Counted from the stretch's first letter, positions 1 through 9,191 are shown. The stretch: DNA of 64,000 nt from Vibrio crassostreae 9ZC13 (GCF_000272045.2 NZ_AJYZ02000019.1:1486446-1550445); one strand, 5' to 3'. Made by a program: numbers and translations. The notes: generated from the letters alone by a model not told the origin.

Positions 1-141
1 CCCGTGCCTTCTTTCTGGGGTGGCTTCCGAGTTCGTGTTGATAGCATTGAGTTCTGGCAGGGTGGTGAACACCGCTTGCACGACCGTTTCTTGTTCTCTC
101 GCCAAGACAACAGTTGGGATATTGATCGTCTAGCGCCTTAG
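1..141 (+). CDS. pdxH: Pyridoxamine 5'-phosphate oxidase, C-terminal fragment
   Basis: An open frame enters from the left edge and ends at TAG 139-141. Its 46 residues match the C-terminus of PdxH: the SFWGG turn, an RxHDR segment and the family's closing WxIDRLAP. PdxH oxidises pyridoxine or pyridoxamine 5'-phosphate to pyridoxal phosphate with FMN in the cytoplasm. Only the end of the gene lies in the window, so its start and promoter cannot be judged. A strong terminator follows, so it is transcriptionally separate from the next gene, which runs the other way. Confidence 0.9.
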   Translation, partial: PVPSFWGGFRVRVDSIEFWQGGEHRLHDRFLFSRQDNSWDIDRLAP

Positions 142-177
142 GCTGCTTGATCGCTTAGCTGCTTAACAGATCCAAAA

Positions 178-218
178 GTGCCGTTGATTAGACTGATCAA
201 ATCAACGGCATTTTTTTG
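178..218 (+). terminator. Rho-independent terminator after pdxH
   Basis: Arms GCCGTTGATT (180-189) and AATCAACGGC (200-209) pair perfectly over 10 bp and are followed directly by a run of T. It ends pdxH transcription on the plus strand. Confidence 0.9.
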
Positions 219-243
219 TCTGGATTTTCAGCTGAACAGTCAA

Positions 244-1026
244 TCAGTCACTGTGCAGAACAACGGAGATCTGTTTTTTGAGCAGAGTTTCTGGGATCAC
301 TGAGCCCAATCCTGAATCCAACGCATACTCAATCAATTGGCTTTTACTGCGTGCATCAAACTTCTGTTTCAATCTAGCGACATGACCTTCGACCGTTTTG
401 ATTGAAATGTTTAACGTCGACGCGATGTACTGTGGTTTCTTGCCGAAAAGCAGTAAGAACAGCACCTCTGATTCTCTCGAAGTCAGCCGCTTTTGCAGCT
501 TAGACACGCGCGGCTCTGACCCCGCAAGCGATGCATGATCGCCTTTTGTCCCTGTGGCCTGACAAACCCAATGACCAACCTCTAAGATCGCGGTATCGGT
601 AAGCTCTTGGCCATAGAAGATGGTGCCTTGGACGTTGTCGTCATCATCAAGCCAAGGGGTTTTGGTAAAGATATGGGCGTGCCAGCGTCCGTCTGGATAG
701 GGGTGAATATCGAGAATCTTAAGGGTACTGCGTGTATCCATTACATGTTTGTCTTGAGCCCTGAAATCTTGTGCGCACTCAGTGGTTTGACTGGGCATGT
801 CGAAGTCGGTCAAGCCAGTACAAGTCTCATTGGGTTTTAAGCCAATCAATTGGTTGTAAGCAAGGTTGGCATACACGAAGACCGAGTCAGTATCTTTGCA
901 GCCCCAGCAGCCTGGAAGTTGTTCGAATAAAGAACGATGTATGGAGTTGAGTGGATCTGGCAAGGTTTTATCTCGTAAGCTGAGGTATGGCAATGATATC
1001 AGTTTCTTATAGCGCTGCAATGGCAA
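244..1026 (-). CDS. PAS-domain LuxR-type transcriptional regulator
   Basis: This 260-residue protein has an N-terminal PAS-like sensory region (about 30-150, with YANLAYNQL and the RWHAHIFTKTPW strand) and a C-terminal LuxR/GerE helix-turn-helix (about 181-240: LTSRESEVL, then the recognition helix around IKTVEGHVARL). It should be a cytoplasmic DNA-binding regulator whose ligand or partner is unknown. There is no receiver domain, so it is not a classical response regulator. The start is uncertain: the longest frame begins with TTG at 1026 without a clear ribosome site, and another TTG lies 11 codons later. It is a single-gene unit facing pdxH tail to tail; no target can be named from context. 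Confidence 0.82.
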   Translation of the reverse strand: MPLQRYKKLISLPYLSLRDKTLPDPLNSIHRSLFEQLPGCWGCKDTDSVFVYANLAYNQLIGLKPNETCTGLTDFDMPSQTTECAQDFRAQDKHVMDTRSTLKILDIHPYPDGRWHAHIFTKTPWLDDDDNVQGTIFYGQELTDTAILEVGHWVCQATGTKGDHASLAGSEPRVSKLQKRLTSRESEVLFLLLFGKKPQYIASTLNISIKTVEGHVARLKQKFDARSKSQLIEYALDSGLGSVIPETLLKKQISVVLHSD

Positions 1027-1126
1027 TTAGAGTACGAAAAATAAGGGGTGACTGACAGTTAAACGGACTGTTGATTAACTGTGTCAATCACGGAGAATCG
1101 ATGGGCATAAAGGGTGATAATCAGGC

Positions 1127-1158
1127 AAAAAAAAGCCAGCCTGAAGAGGGGCTGGCTA
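1127..1158 (-). terminator. Terminator of the PEGA/FGE gene
   Basis: Read on the minus strand, AGCCAGCC and GGCTGGCT form a perfect 8-bp stem with an 8-nt loop followed by a run of eight T. It lies about 230 bp after the stop of the minus-strand gene ending at 1391. Confidence 0.85.
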
Positions 1159-1279
1159 AAGACAAGATATGCCTTGTCGACATGTAGAAGATTTTCAGTC
1201 TAATTTACGAGGGTCAGGTAAATTAAACTGAGGCATCAATTTGATACCCAGAGTGACTTACTACTCTATCGACGAATCT

Positions 1280-1346
1280 ACTCCTAGGAGTGCTTATGCA
1301 TAAGGGGGGAATTCCCCTATAAATGTTGCTCAATGTGATAATTGAG
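1280..1346. repeat. Cluster of three short inverted repeats
   Basis: Three palindromes follow each other: ACTCCTAGGAGT (1280-1291), GGGGAATTCCCC (1306-1317), and CTCAAT/ATTGAG arms (1329-1334 and 1341-1346). They sit in the 3' untranslated region of the minus-strand PEGA/FGE gene, ahead of its terminator. They may fold in that RNA or belong to a small RNA; no function is established. Confidence 0.5.
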
Positions 1347-1390
1347 AACCTAGAGTAAATATTTGGGGTTCTGAGCCTATGACTGGGAGC

Positions 1391-3220
1391 CTACAGCTCT
1401 CGTACTACTCGGAATCCTAGATAGTTCGCTGCCGTTGAAGGCGGTACGTACAGTTCGTTAAACACTTTTGCTTCTTCAGGAGAGAAGCTCCACGCGCCAC
1501 CTTTGGCTAGGCCCTTTTGAACGGTTGTCCACTCCCATACATTGCCGACCATGTCGTAGAAGCCCGTTGGTGTTGGCATGAATGATTTAACAGGAGACGT
1601 ACTGACGTTTGACCAAGGTGTACCAGCCCAGCCTGTATTCGCTTTACCTGTGCGGAATTCGTTACCCCACCAGAAGTTGGTGTCTTGGCCTGCTCTTGCT
1701 GCGGCCTCCCACTCTTGTGGTGTAGGAAGGCGATACGTGAAGCCAGTGCTCTCAGATAACCAGCGAGTGTAGGCTTGAGCATCGTTTTGGCTTACACAAA
1801 CCACCGGAGAGTTGTCAGCTTGTTTGAAGCCCGGTTTTTGCCAGTCATTGTCGGAGACTGAAGTAATCTCGGCATTGGTGAAGGTGTCGCAGGTGTTCAT
1901 TAGCTCAGCATCTGTCTGATAGCCAGTACTCTTAACGAACGCTCTAAAATCTTGCACACGTGTCGGGGTCGCGGCTAATGCAAACGGCTGTTTGATCGTC
2001 ACTTGTTGTGCGTTATTTTCACCCAGTAGGTAGCGACCCGAGCCGACAACAATCATTTCAGGGCTCTGAATGTCGTTACCCATCGGATCGGCAAACTTGG
2101 TGCCGACATTTAATGAATTCTGTTTCGCTTGCAATACGGCTCGTAGGTTGTGATCGCGGGCTATCTTCAGCTCTTGATGGAAAGAAAGGTAGCCTTCTTT
2201 TTCGATCGTGACCATGTGTTGGCCCGTCGGTAACATCACTTCAACCGGTGTACTGCCATAGTTCACGCCGTTGATAGAAACATTGTCGTTGTATTGATTT
2301 GAACGCACCACCAAGTTAACCCAAGCAACTTCTTTTTGCTGGTCGTTGGCTTGTTGCTCGCTTTGTGTGAAACAGTTTGATGACTGAATACCAAGCAGGC
2401 GACAAGGTGTGTTCTTATCTGGACGAGTTTCTAGGTTCGCCGCAATCACCGCTCGGTAACGGTTATCTTCAGAGAAGCCAGAGGATTTCACTTTGTGTTG
2501 CAGAACGTGAATGTTCAGCGAAGCAGACGCAAGGTGCTCTTTCACTGTTTTCGATTCAGTCGCGTTATCGATTAGGCTGTGTTGGAATTGTTTTACCGCT
2601 TTTTGAAGTGCCAAAGTCACCGTTTGGTCTGAACACTGCGCCAGTGTCATATCGCTGCTGCAACGGTTGGTAAAGCTAACAGTTTGCTCTTCCGTCTGAG
2701 TGATCTCGTATCTTAGTCGCTCTGCTCTTGCTCTTAGCTTGTCTTGGTTTAGGTTTGCGATTGAAGCTTCTGCCGCGGCTTTCTCGGCTTGGATAGCCTC
2801 AAGCTCCATCACCAAGCCTTGCTGCTTTTGCTCTGAGTCTGAAATCGCAAGTTTGCCTTCTTTTACGGTTTTCCAAGCGTCTTGGAAGCGTTTTTGAGCA
2901 AGCGAGATATCGAAATCGGGATCATCAATCATGCGCGTGTAATCTTGCTCTAGGCTGGCTTTTGCCTTTGCGAGTGTTTGCTCTGCTTGAGCTGATAACT
3001 CAGCTAGACGTGCCGTTTGCTGCGCCTGATTGTCGACTTCGTTTTGTTTGTCGGCTAATTTCTTTTCAACAGCCGTTAAGTCGGCATGCTTTTCAAAAAG
3101 TGAGCTTTCAATGTCGGTGACAGATGACGCGATCGCTGGTGGTGTTGCCTCAGCAAAAACAGCTGGCGTCATTAAGCATGGAGCAAGTGCAAATAATAGA
3201 GTAGGAAGACCTTGGCGCAT
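1391..3220 (-). CDS. Exported coiled-coil/PEGA protein with FGE-sulfatase (SUMF1-like) domain
   Basis: 609 residues. A signal peptide (1-24, ending AVFAEA) is followed by a Gln/Lys/Ala-rich coiled coil (about 30-180), a linker with paired cysteines, a PEGA domain (about 300-360, with SINGVNYGSTPVEV and VTIEKEGY) and a C-terminal FGE-sulfatase/SUMF1 module (about 385-609, with RLPTPQEWEAAARAG, GFYDMVGNVWEWT and a closing GFRV). PEGA domains occur in surface and envelope proteins. FGE-like modules outside true formylglycine-generating enzymes often bind or modify partners, and I cannot assign a reaction. Its N-terminal two thirds is paralogous to the next gene upstream. The ATG start at 3220 directly precedes the signal peptide. 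An 18-bp tandem repeat lies 70-160 bp upstream. Confidence 0.85.
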   Translation of the reverse strand: MRQGLPTLLFALAPCLMTPAVFAEATPPAIASSVTDIESSLFEKHADLTAVEKKLADKQNEVDNQAQQTARLAELSAQAEQTLAKAKASLEQDYTRMIDDPDFDISLAQKRFQDAWKTVKEGKLAISDSEQKQQGLVMELEAIQAEKAAAEASIANLNQDKLRARAERLRYEITQTEEQTVSFTNRCSSDMTLAQCSDQTVTLALQKAVKQFQHSLIDNATESKTVKEHLASASLNIHVLQHKVKSSGFSEDNRYRAVIAANLETRPDKNTPCRLLGIQSSNCFTQSEQQANDQQKEVAWVNLVVRSNQYNDNVSINGVNYGSTPVEVMLPTGQHMVTIEKEGYLSFHQELKIARDHNLRAVLQAKQNSLNVGTKFADPMGNDIQSPEMIVVGSGRYLLGENNAQQVTIKQPFALAATPTRVQDFRAFVKSTGYQTDAELMNTCDTFTNAEITSVSDNDWQKPGFKQADNSPVVCVSQNDAQAYTRWLSESTGFTYRLPTPQEWEAAARAGQDTNFWWGNEFRTGKANTGWAGTPWSNVSTSPVKSFMPTPTGFYDMVGNVWEWTTVQKGLAKGGAWSFSPEEAKVFNELYVPPSTAANYLGFRVVREL

Positions 3221-3290
3221 GATGGGCTACTTCAATCGTAATTTAGGTTAATCGAATATTCTAAACGAGAACGCCATTTCGTCTGCAGCT

Positions 3291-3380
3291 ACTGTTTATA
3301 ACGATCAAACAAGGTTATAACGACCGTACAGTTTATAACGATCATACTGTCTATAACGATCATACAGATTATAACTACCA
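3291..3380. repeat. Five-copy 18-bp direct repeat
   Basis: The core TATAACGA (last copy TATAACTA) recurs at 3297, 3316, 3334, 3352 and 3370, spaced 19, 18, 18 and 18 bp. The unit consensus is close to AGTTTATAACGATCATAC. The array lies between the two PEGA genes, upstream of the start at 3220. It could be an array of protein-binding sites or a slippage-prone microsatellite. Confidence 0.85.
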
Positions 3381-3460
3381 ACAAAATGGCGAGTATTCAT
3401 TCAGCTTTGTGAAATAGGCACGGCTATCTTAATTAGAGCGCTGAGCTATTCATACTGGAC

Positions 3461-4564
3461 TTAGCTTTCTTTGCTAGGAAGAAGCTTAACCCAAATCGTG
3501 TCGCTGCCGTTGATGGTAACTGTGCGGTTGTAAGACTCGTAACCTTGTTTTGAAATGGTTACTTGGTGACGACCACTTGGTAGCGCAACCTCAAGAGGGG
3601 TGCTGCCATACTTAATGCCGTTGATGGTTACTGAGTCGTTGTACTGATCAGAACGTACCGTCACGTTAGCCCACTGTTTGTCACTCTTCTTAACGACTGC
3701 TGCGTCACTGCCTGTTAAACAGTAGCGAGTCGAAACATTCAATAGGTTACATGCTGCAACTGCTTCAGGTTTTGCTTGAAGTTGAGCTTGCATCTGCATG
3801 AAGTAAGAGTTGTTACCAGAGAAGCCGCTCTTGATCGCTTGGCTGTCTTGAACATGGATATTCAGCTGAACACCTTGTAAGTTTTGCTTCGCAAGTGTGC
3901 TTTCTGTGAGCTGCTCAAGTAATTGGCTCTTGAACGTTTGCACGGCTTTTTGATTGGTCAGGTGTTTACCCTGTGCAGTACACTCACCAAGTGTCATTGT
4001 TGATGAACATGTGGTGGTATAGCTGGTTTCAAGCACCGCACTTTCACGCAGTTCTGTTGCGATACGTTTTACGCGAGCTTCAACTTTTGACTCTCTCAAG
4101 TTTGCCAGCTCATTATTCAGGCGAGCTTGCTTTTGCTTGATTTGAGAAAGGTGAATTTCGCTCTCGTTGATCGCTTGTTCGTTATCTAGCTGAGACGATT
4201 GATTCTCTTTAACCGCAGCCCAAGCGTCTTGGTAACTTTTCTGGAAAGAGACTAAATCTGTTTCTGGATCTTCAAGCAAGCGACTGTACTGTTTGTCGAG
4301 TACAGACTTGGCTCTGTTACGTTTTGCCTTAAGTTCTTCACCTTCGCGCAACAACTTGCTGTTCTTGTTTTGAAGTTGTTTTAGGTTTTCAGTCGCCGAT
4401 ACTTTGGTTGCTGAAATACGCTCAATATCTGAGTTTTTCTCTGTTAGCTTTGCATCGATAGCTGAAACGGGATCGACTTGATTCAGTTCTTCAGCGGATA
4501 CCGATGCAGATACCCAAAGTGGGGATAGCGCAAGTAAAAGCGCTGAAATTCGAAAGTTAGTCAT
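3461..4564 (-). CDS. Exported coiled-coil PEGA-domain protein
   Basis: About 367 residues from ATG 4564, which has AGGG just upstream; a TTG 12 bases further out is less likely. It has a signal peptide (MTNFRISALLLALSPLWVSA, cut near SVSAEE), a long charged coiled coil (to about 180), a central Cys-containing segment, and a C-terminal PEGA domain (about 290-360: SDQYNDSVTINGIKYGSTPLEV, then HQVTISKQGY). The layout parallels residues 1-370 of the neighbouring FGE-containing protein, with many shared blocks such as TCSSxMTLxxC and SGFSxxNxYxA. This one ends after PEGA and lacks the FGE module. It is probably a periplasmic or envelope scaffold; function unknown. Confidence 0.82.
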   Translation of the reverse strand: MTNFRISALLLALSPLWVSASVSAEELNQVDPVSAIDAKLTEKNSDIERISATKVSATENLKQLQNKNSKLLREGEELKAKRNRAKSVLDKQYSRLLEDPETDLVSFQKSYQDAWAAVKENQSSQLDNEQAINESEIHLSQIKQKQARLNNELANLRESKVEARVKRIATELRESAVLETSYTTTCSSTMTLGECTAQGKHLTNQKAVQTFKSQLLEQLTESTLAKQNLQGVQLNIHVQDSQAIKSGFSGNNSYFMQMQAQLQAKPEAVAACNLLNVSTRYCLTGSDAAVVKKSDKQWANVTVRSDQYNDSVTINGIKYGSTPLEVALPSGRHQVTISKQGYESYNRTVTINGSDTIWVKLLPSKES

Positions 4565-4576
4565 AGGTCCCTGCAA

Positions 4577-5047
4577 CTTGTAGATTGAAAATTGGCTCGT
4601 TAATAAAGTGTCTACTTCCTAGTTGTGAGTCACTAGTTATTAGCAATTAACACAGTACCCGTCTTTATACCGTTTTATTGCTATCCAATCTACTCAAAAG
4701 CCAAGTTTCGGTACTTCGGATACACTTTTTACAGGCTTATAGCCAATTATTTGAGCTATATAAGAAAATTTATTCATTATGTTGGCGTGAAAAAGCATTT
4801 ATTGACCACATGGTTTTTCGTGCTTGTGTGATTGCTTGTGAAGTCCCTAAACTCGCCGGAACGATTGGTTTTACAATGCCCGTAGTTTGTACACTCTTGA
4901 TCATCTTTCCGGAGGCATGATCAAGACGATCGCGATAATGATCTTTTGCTAAAGGTGAGGAAATGACTCTCATGATCATTTACAAATTCATCTTATGCGC
5001 ATTTAAGAGTATTATTCTTACTATGTTGACCCGAGTATTTTTCTGTC
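4577..5047. other. Divergent intergenic region
   Basis: About 470 bp between the divergent PEGA gene and the AraC-type gene, expected to hold both promoters. It contains a 9-bp inverted repeat, CTTGATCAT (4896-4904) and ATGATCAAG (4917-4925), around a GGAGG-containing loop. Two open frames of 69-80 codons on opposite strands lack family features and good ribosome sites, and I do not call them genes. Confidence 0.5.
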
Positions 5048-5872
5048 ATGTCTAAACCTTTACCCTTTCCTAACCTAGACCTTTCTCCGCTAGGCCTTAC
5101 TGGCCCTCGTCCTGCTGAGATCATCACTTTGCCATCGCATATGGATTGCCACGATCACCATTATTCTCAGGTGGTGATTGGTTTAAAAGGTCAGGCGGAA
5201 TTTGAAGTGAGTGGTAAGGGGAATCTTGTTGGCCCAGGACAAGGTTGTGTGGTGACAGCGAGCTCTGATCATGCTTTCGGCGGAGTGGTTGGTCAGTCGG
5301 ATATTCTCGTGCTCAACATGCCTATGCCAACCGATGATGACCCTCTGATGCTAGAGAAGATTAACCAGTTAGAATCATCGAACGTCTACTTCCAATTAGA
5401 TGCGCAAATTCAAAAGCTTATCCATATGTTGGTGCAAGAGATGCAGGCCAGTCCTGATGATCTGTTATTAAGCCGTGCGTGCAATGACACGGTGATTGCA
5501 TTGATGCAAAGGCACATCTCGGCATTTGAAACCTCAATCAAAGATTCACGCTTTGATCTTGAAGCGTTGGATCGCTACATAGAACAGCATTTAGCAAACA
5601 AGATCTCCGTCGCGCAGCTTGCGGGTAGTGTGTTCTTGGGTGAAAGCCAGTTCCATATGTTATTCAAAGAGCAAATGGGCATTACCCCTCACCAGTACGT
5701 TCTTGGCAAGCGCATCGACCGTTCTCGTCGTTTAATTGAACAAGGTAATCTAAGCCTTGGTCAGGTCGCTGAACTGGCTGGTTTCTCCGGTCAATCTTCC
5801 TTTACTCACACCTTTTCACGCCTTCAAGGCATGTCACCATCCCAATACAAAAAGAAAATTTCTGTTAAATAG
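5048..5872 (+). CDS. AraC-family regulator next to putA
   Basis: 274 residues. A cupin-like N-terminal half (about 15-105, beginning with histidines in HMDCHDHHYSQVVIG) is joined to a C-terminal double helix-turn-helix AraC domain (about 175-272, with ISVAQLAGSVFLGESQFHMLFK and LAGFSGQSSFTHTFSRLQGMSPSQYK). It lies just upstream of putA in the same direction with about 180 bp between. The PutA here lacks the N-terminal ribbon-helix-helix domain by which some PutAs self-repress, so this protein is a reasonable candidate for putA control. That is inference from position. Confidence 0.85.
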   Translation: MSKPLPFPNLDLSPLGLTGPRPAEIITLPSHMDCHDHHYSQVVIGLKGQAEFEVSGKGNLVGPGQGCVVTASSDHAFGGVVGQSDILVLNMPMPTDDDPLMLEKINQLESSNVYFQLDAQIQKLIHMLVQEMQASPDDLLLSRACNDTVIALMQRHISAFETSIKDSRFDLEALDRYIEQHLANKISVAQLAGSVFLGESQFHMLFKEQMGITPHQYVLGKRIDRSRRLIEQGNLSLGQVAELAGFSGQSSFTHTFSRLQGMSPSQYKKKISVK

Positions 5873-5937
5873 TGAAACAAAACGGCATATTATTTTAAAG
5901 TTTCATATGTGACCTTGTGTTTGTTTTGTTAATAAAG

Positions 5938-5967
5938 CGAGTTTTTAGCAAAAAACTCGGAGTTTTT
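5938..5967 (+). terminator. Probable terminator after the AraC gene
   Basis: CGAGTTTTT and AAAAACTCG pair around AGCA, followed by GAGTTTTT. It lies 65 bp after the AraC stop and ahead of the putA promoter region. Confidence 0.6.
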
Positions 5968-6016
5968 GACAAGTAATCCTTATATACTCTAAATACACTG
6001 CAGCCATTGTAGAGAT

Positions 6017-6033
6017 CCCGAACTCTTTTCGGG
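6017..6033 (+). promoter_or_regulatory. Hairpin in the putA 5' leader
   Basis: CCCGAA and TTCGGG form a 6-bp stem with a CUCUU loop, ending about 10 bases before the putA ribosome site (AAGGAAAA) and 20 bases before ATG 6054. A TTGACA hexamer lies upstream near 5966. The hairpin could affect leader stability or translation; this is inference. Confidence 0.4.
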
Positions 6034-6053
6034 TGTGAGATTAAGGAAAACGC

Positions 6054-9000
6054 ATGTTTACAGCTACTGATGTGTTAAAGCCAGAATTCAATGAGCAGTC
6101 GCTTGCTGATCTTTGGACGCTTATCTCACCATTATATATGGTGGATGAAACCCAATGGCTAGAGCAACTTCTGCCGCTAGCTACCCCTTCTGAGTCTGAA
6201 AAGCAGCAAATTACAGACAAAACGACGTCGTTGATTGAGTCTATCCGTGCGGATAAAACATCTATTCAGATGATCGACGCCTTGTTGCTTGAATACAGCT
6301 TAGATACTCAAGAGGGCATCTTGCTAATGTGTCTGGCGGAAGCCTTGATGCGTATTCCTGATTCGGCAACCGCTGATGCGTTGATTCGCGACAAACTTAG
6401 CGTTGCGGATTGGAAATCTCACCTGAAGAATTCTGACTCGGTTTTTGTTAACGCATCAACTTGGGGCCTAATGCTAACAGGCAAGGTGGTTGGACTTTCA
6501 TCTAAAGAGCAGAGTGCAGGTCAAGCGGTTAACCGTTTAGTGAACAAGCTTTCTGAGCCGGTGATTCGTAAAGCGATGCACCAAGCGATGAAGGTGATGG
6601 GTCACCAATTCGTTCTTGGTCGCAGCATTGCTGAAGCGCAGAAGAACGGTAAGTCTATGCGTGACAAAGGTTTTACCTACTCATACGACATGCTAGGTGA
6701 AGCGGCACTGACCACTGCTGACGCAAACAAATACTTCAAAGATTACCTAATGGCGATTGAAGCCGTAGGTCGAGACACATACGTCTCTTCAAAATCTAGC
6801 CCAGCACCGTCTGTTTCTATCAAGCTTTCTGCGCTTCACCCACGTTATGAAGTGGCGAATGAAGACCGCGTACTGACTGAGCTATGCGACACGCTAGAGC
6901 AGTTACTGCGCCGTGCGATTGAGCTTGATGTTGCGATCACGATTGATGCAGAAGAAGCGGATCGCCTAGAGCTTTCGCTTAAGTTATTCGAAAAACTGTA
7001 TCGCAGCGAGCTAGTGAAAGGCTGGGGCAAGTTTGGTCTGGTTATTCAAGCGTATTCAAAGCGTGCGTTACCGGTTCTAGTTTGGCTAAACCGCCTAGCA
7101 AAAGAGCAGGGTGACTTAATCCCACTTCGCCTAGTTAAAGGTGCTTACTGGGATAGTGAGATCAAATGGTCACAACAAGCTGGTTTCGATAACTACCCTG
7201 TTTACACTCGCAAAGAAGCGACTGATGTAGCCTACCTAGCGTGTGCGCGTTATCTATTGAGCCCAAGCGTTCGTGGCAATATCTTCCCGCAGTTTGCTAG
7301 CCACAATGCTCATACGGTTTCCGCTATTGCAGTGATGACAGACCATAAAGACTTTGAATTCCAACGCTTACACGGCATGGGTGATTCACTTTACAACCAT
7401 GCAATGGAAGCTTACCAACAGTCGGTACGTATTTACGCGCCAGTTGGTAGCCATAAAGATCTACTGCCATACCTAGTACGTCGTCTGTTAGAGAATGGTG
7501 CAAACAGCTCGTTTGTACACCGTTTGGTTGATGCTCGTTGCCCTGTAGCAGAGCTAACACAGCATCCAGTCGACATGCTTTTGGCATTCGATACGTTGAA
7601 CAACACTAAGATTCCTCTGCCGCCAGCGGTATTCCCTGAGCGTAAGAACTCATACGGTGTGAACATTGATATCGAGAGCGAAGCGCATCAGTTTGAAGAG
7701 CAAGTAAAAGGCTTTTTGAACAATCAATGGACTGCTGGACCTGTGATCAACGGCGAATCTCTTGCCGAAAGCATGATCAAGGCTGATCAGAATGTTGAAC
7801 AAGTAACAGCACCTTACGATCGTCGTATTAGCGTGGGTCAGGTGGCTTTTGCAAACCTTGATCATGTTTCCGCAGCGATCACTGGTGCAGACGCCGCATT
7901 TGCTGATTGGAATGCGACATCGGTTGAAACCAAAGCCGCTGCGCTTGAGAAGTTGGCGGATCTGATGGAAGAAAACCTGGCTGAGCTGGTGGCAATTTGT
8001 CATCAAGAAGCGGGTAAGACAATTCACGACAGCATTGATGAAGTGCGTGAAGCGGTCGACTTCTGTCGTTACTACGCAAAACAAGCGAACAACCTACAAG
8101 GTTTTGAGCTAAAAGGCTTTGATGGTCTAACTCGAATCGCTTCGCGACAAGGTCGTGGTGTATTCGTTTGTATCAGCCCTTGGAACTTCCCATTGGCGAT
8201 CTTCCTTGGCCAAATTACAGCTGCACTAGTGGCGGGTAACACGGTTGTGGCGAAACCTGCAGAGCAAACAAGCTTAATTGCAGCTCGCGCAGTGGAATTG
8301 ATGAATGAAGCGGGTTTCCCTGCTGGCACGATTCAGTTACTACCGGGTCGTGGCGCTGAGATCGGCAGTGCGCTAACCAGTCATGATGCGATTGCGGGCG
8401 TTGCCTTTACGGGGTCAACACCAACAGCACAACGTATCAACGTGTCATTGGCGAGTCGTAACGCTAAGCCTGTTCCGTTTATCGCGGAAACCGGTGGTCA
8501 GAATGCGATGATCGTCGACAGTACCGCACTGCCTGAACAGGTAGTCCGTGATGTTATTCGTTCGGCATTCGCTTCTGCAGGTCAACGTTGTTCTGCGCTA
8601 CGTGTGCTTTACATTCAAGAAGACATTGCAGATCGCGTGATTGGACTAATTCACGGTGCGATGGATGAGCTAAGCGTTGGTATTCCACATCTTCATAAAA
8701 CGGATGTGGGCCCAGTTATCGACCAAAACGCGAAGCAGAAGTTGATGACGCACCTAGAAAATATGACTAAGACCCAGAAGAAAGTGGCTCAACTTTCTCT
8801 AGGAGCGGATTGTGAACATGGTGACTTTGTTCCACCAAGTGCATTTGAAATCGATGACATCAGCTGTTTGAAAGAAGAGCAGTTTGGTCCTGTACTGCAT
8901 ATCGTTCGCTTCAAAGCGAGTGAGTTGACACAAGTAGTAGACCAAATTAACCAAACCGGTTTTGGTCTAACTATGGGTATCCACAGCCGTAACGAAACAA

Positions 9001-9191
9001 CTTACCGTTGGATCGAGAAACACATTCGTGTGGGTAACTGCTACATCAACCGTGACCAAGTGGGCGCTGTTGTTGGTGTTCAACCATTCGGCGGTCAAGG
9101 TTTGTCGGGTACTGGCCCTAAAGCGGGTGGTCCTCACTACCTATACCGCTTTACTGATGTTCATTTTTCTCAATCACAAGACAAGGCATAA
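6054..9191 (+). CDS. putA: Bifunctional proline dehydrogenase / L-glutamate-gamma-semialdehyde dehydrogenase
   Basis: 1045 residues. It oxidises proline to pyrroline-5-carboxylate with FAD, then the semialdehyde to glutamate with NAD, at the inner membrane face. A helical arm leads into the proline dehydrogenase barrel (to about 490, with SIKLSALHPRYE and RLVKGAYWDSEIKW). The ALDH half (about 560-1035) has Glu812 in AETGGQNA and nucleophile Cys846 in SAGQRCSAL. There is no N-terminal DNA-binding domain, and the length fits the short type-A PutAs. ATG 6054 has AAGGAAAA at good spacing. The next gene starts 12 bp after the stop and encodes a PutA-like accessory domain; the proline symporter gene follows. 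Confidence 0.97.
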   Translation: MFTATDVLKPEFNEQSLADLWTLISPLYMVDETQWLEQLLPLATPSESEKQQITDKTTSLIESIRADKTSIQMIDALLLEYSLDTQEGILLMCLAEALMRIPDSATADALIRDKLSVADWKSHLKNSDSVFVNASTWGLMLTGKVVGLSSKEQSAGQAVNRLVNKLSEPVIRKAMHQAMKVMGHQFVLGRSIAEAQKNGKSMRDKGFTYSYDMLGEAALTTADANKYFKDYLMAIEAVGRDTYVSSKSSPAPSVSIKLSALHPRYEVANEDRVLTELCDTLEQLLRRAIELDVAITIDAEEADRLELSLKLFEKLYRSELVKGWGKFGLVIQAYSKRALPVLVWLNRLAKEQGDLIPLRLVKGAYWDSEIKWSQQAGFDNYPVYTRKEATDVAYLACARYLLSPSVRGNIFPQFASHNAHTVSAIAVMTDHKDFEFQRLHGMGDSLYNHAMEAYQQSVRIYAPVGSHKDLLPYLVRRLLENGANSSFVHRLVDARCPVAELTQHPVDMLLAFDTLNNTKIPLPPAVFPERKNSYGVNIDIESEAHQFEEQVKGFLNNQWTAGPVINGESLAESMIKADQNVEQVTAPYDRRISVGQVAFANLDHVSAAITGADAAFADWNATSVETKAAALEKLADLMEENLAELVAICHQEAGKTIHDSIDEVREAVDFCRYYAKQANNLQGFELKGFDGLTRIASRQGRGVFVCISPWNFPLAIFLGQITAALVAGNTVVAKPAEQTSLIAARAVELMNEAGFPAGTIQLLPGRGAEIGSALTSHDAIAGVAFTGSTPTAQRINVSLASRNAKPVPFIAETGGQNAMIVDSTALPEQVVRDVIRSAFASAGQRCSALRVLYIQEDIADRVIGLIHGAMDELSVGIPHLHKTDVGPVIDQNAKQKLMTHLENMTKTQKKVAQLSLGADCEHGDFVPPSAFEIDDISCLKEEQFGPVLHIVRFKASELTQVVDQINQTGFGLTMGIHSRNETTYRWIEKHIRVGNCYINRDQVGAVVGVQPFGGQGLSGTGPKAGGPHYLYRFTDVHFSQSQDKA

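Larger units (their letters stand above)
1027..1390. other. Intergenic region with terminator and palindromes
   Basis: 364 bp without a protein gene. It holds a minus-strand terminator (1127-1158) and three inverted repeats between 1280 and 1346, described separately. I see no convincing open frame. Confidence 0.6.

Noticed and set aside
4678..4979. Overlapping frames of 80 (+) and 69 (-) codons before the AraC gene
   Set aside because: They overlap on opposite strands in a promoter region, lack ribosome sites and have no family features.
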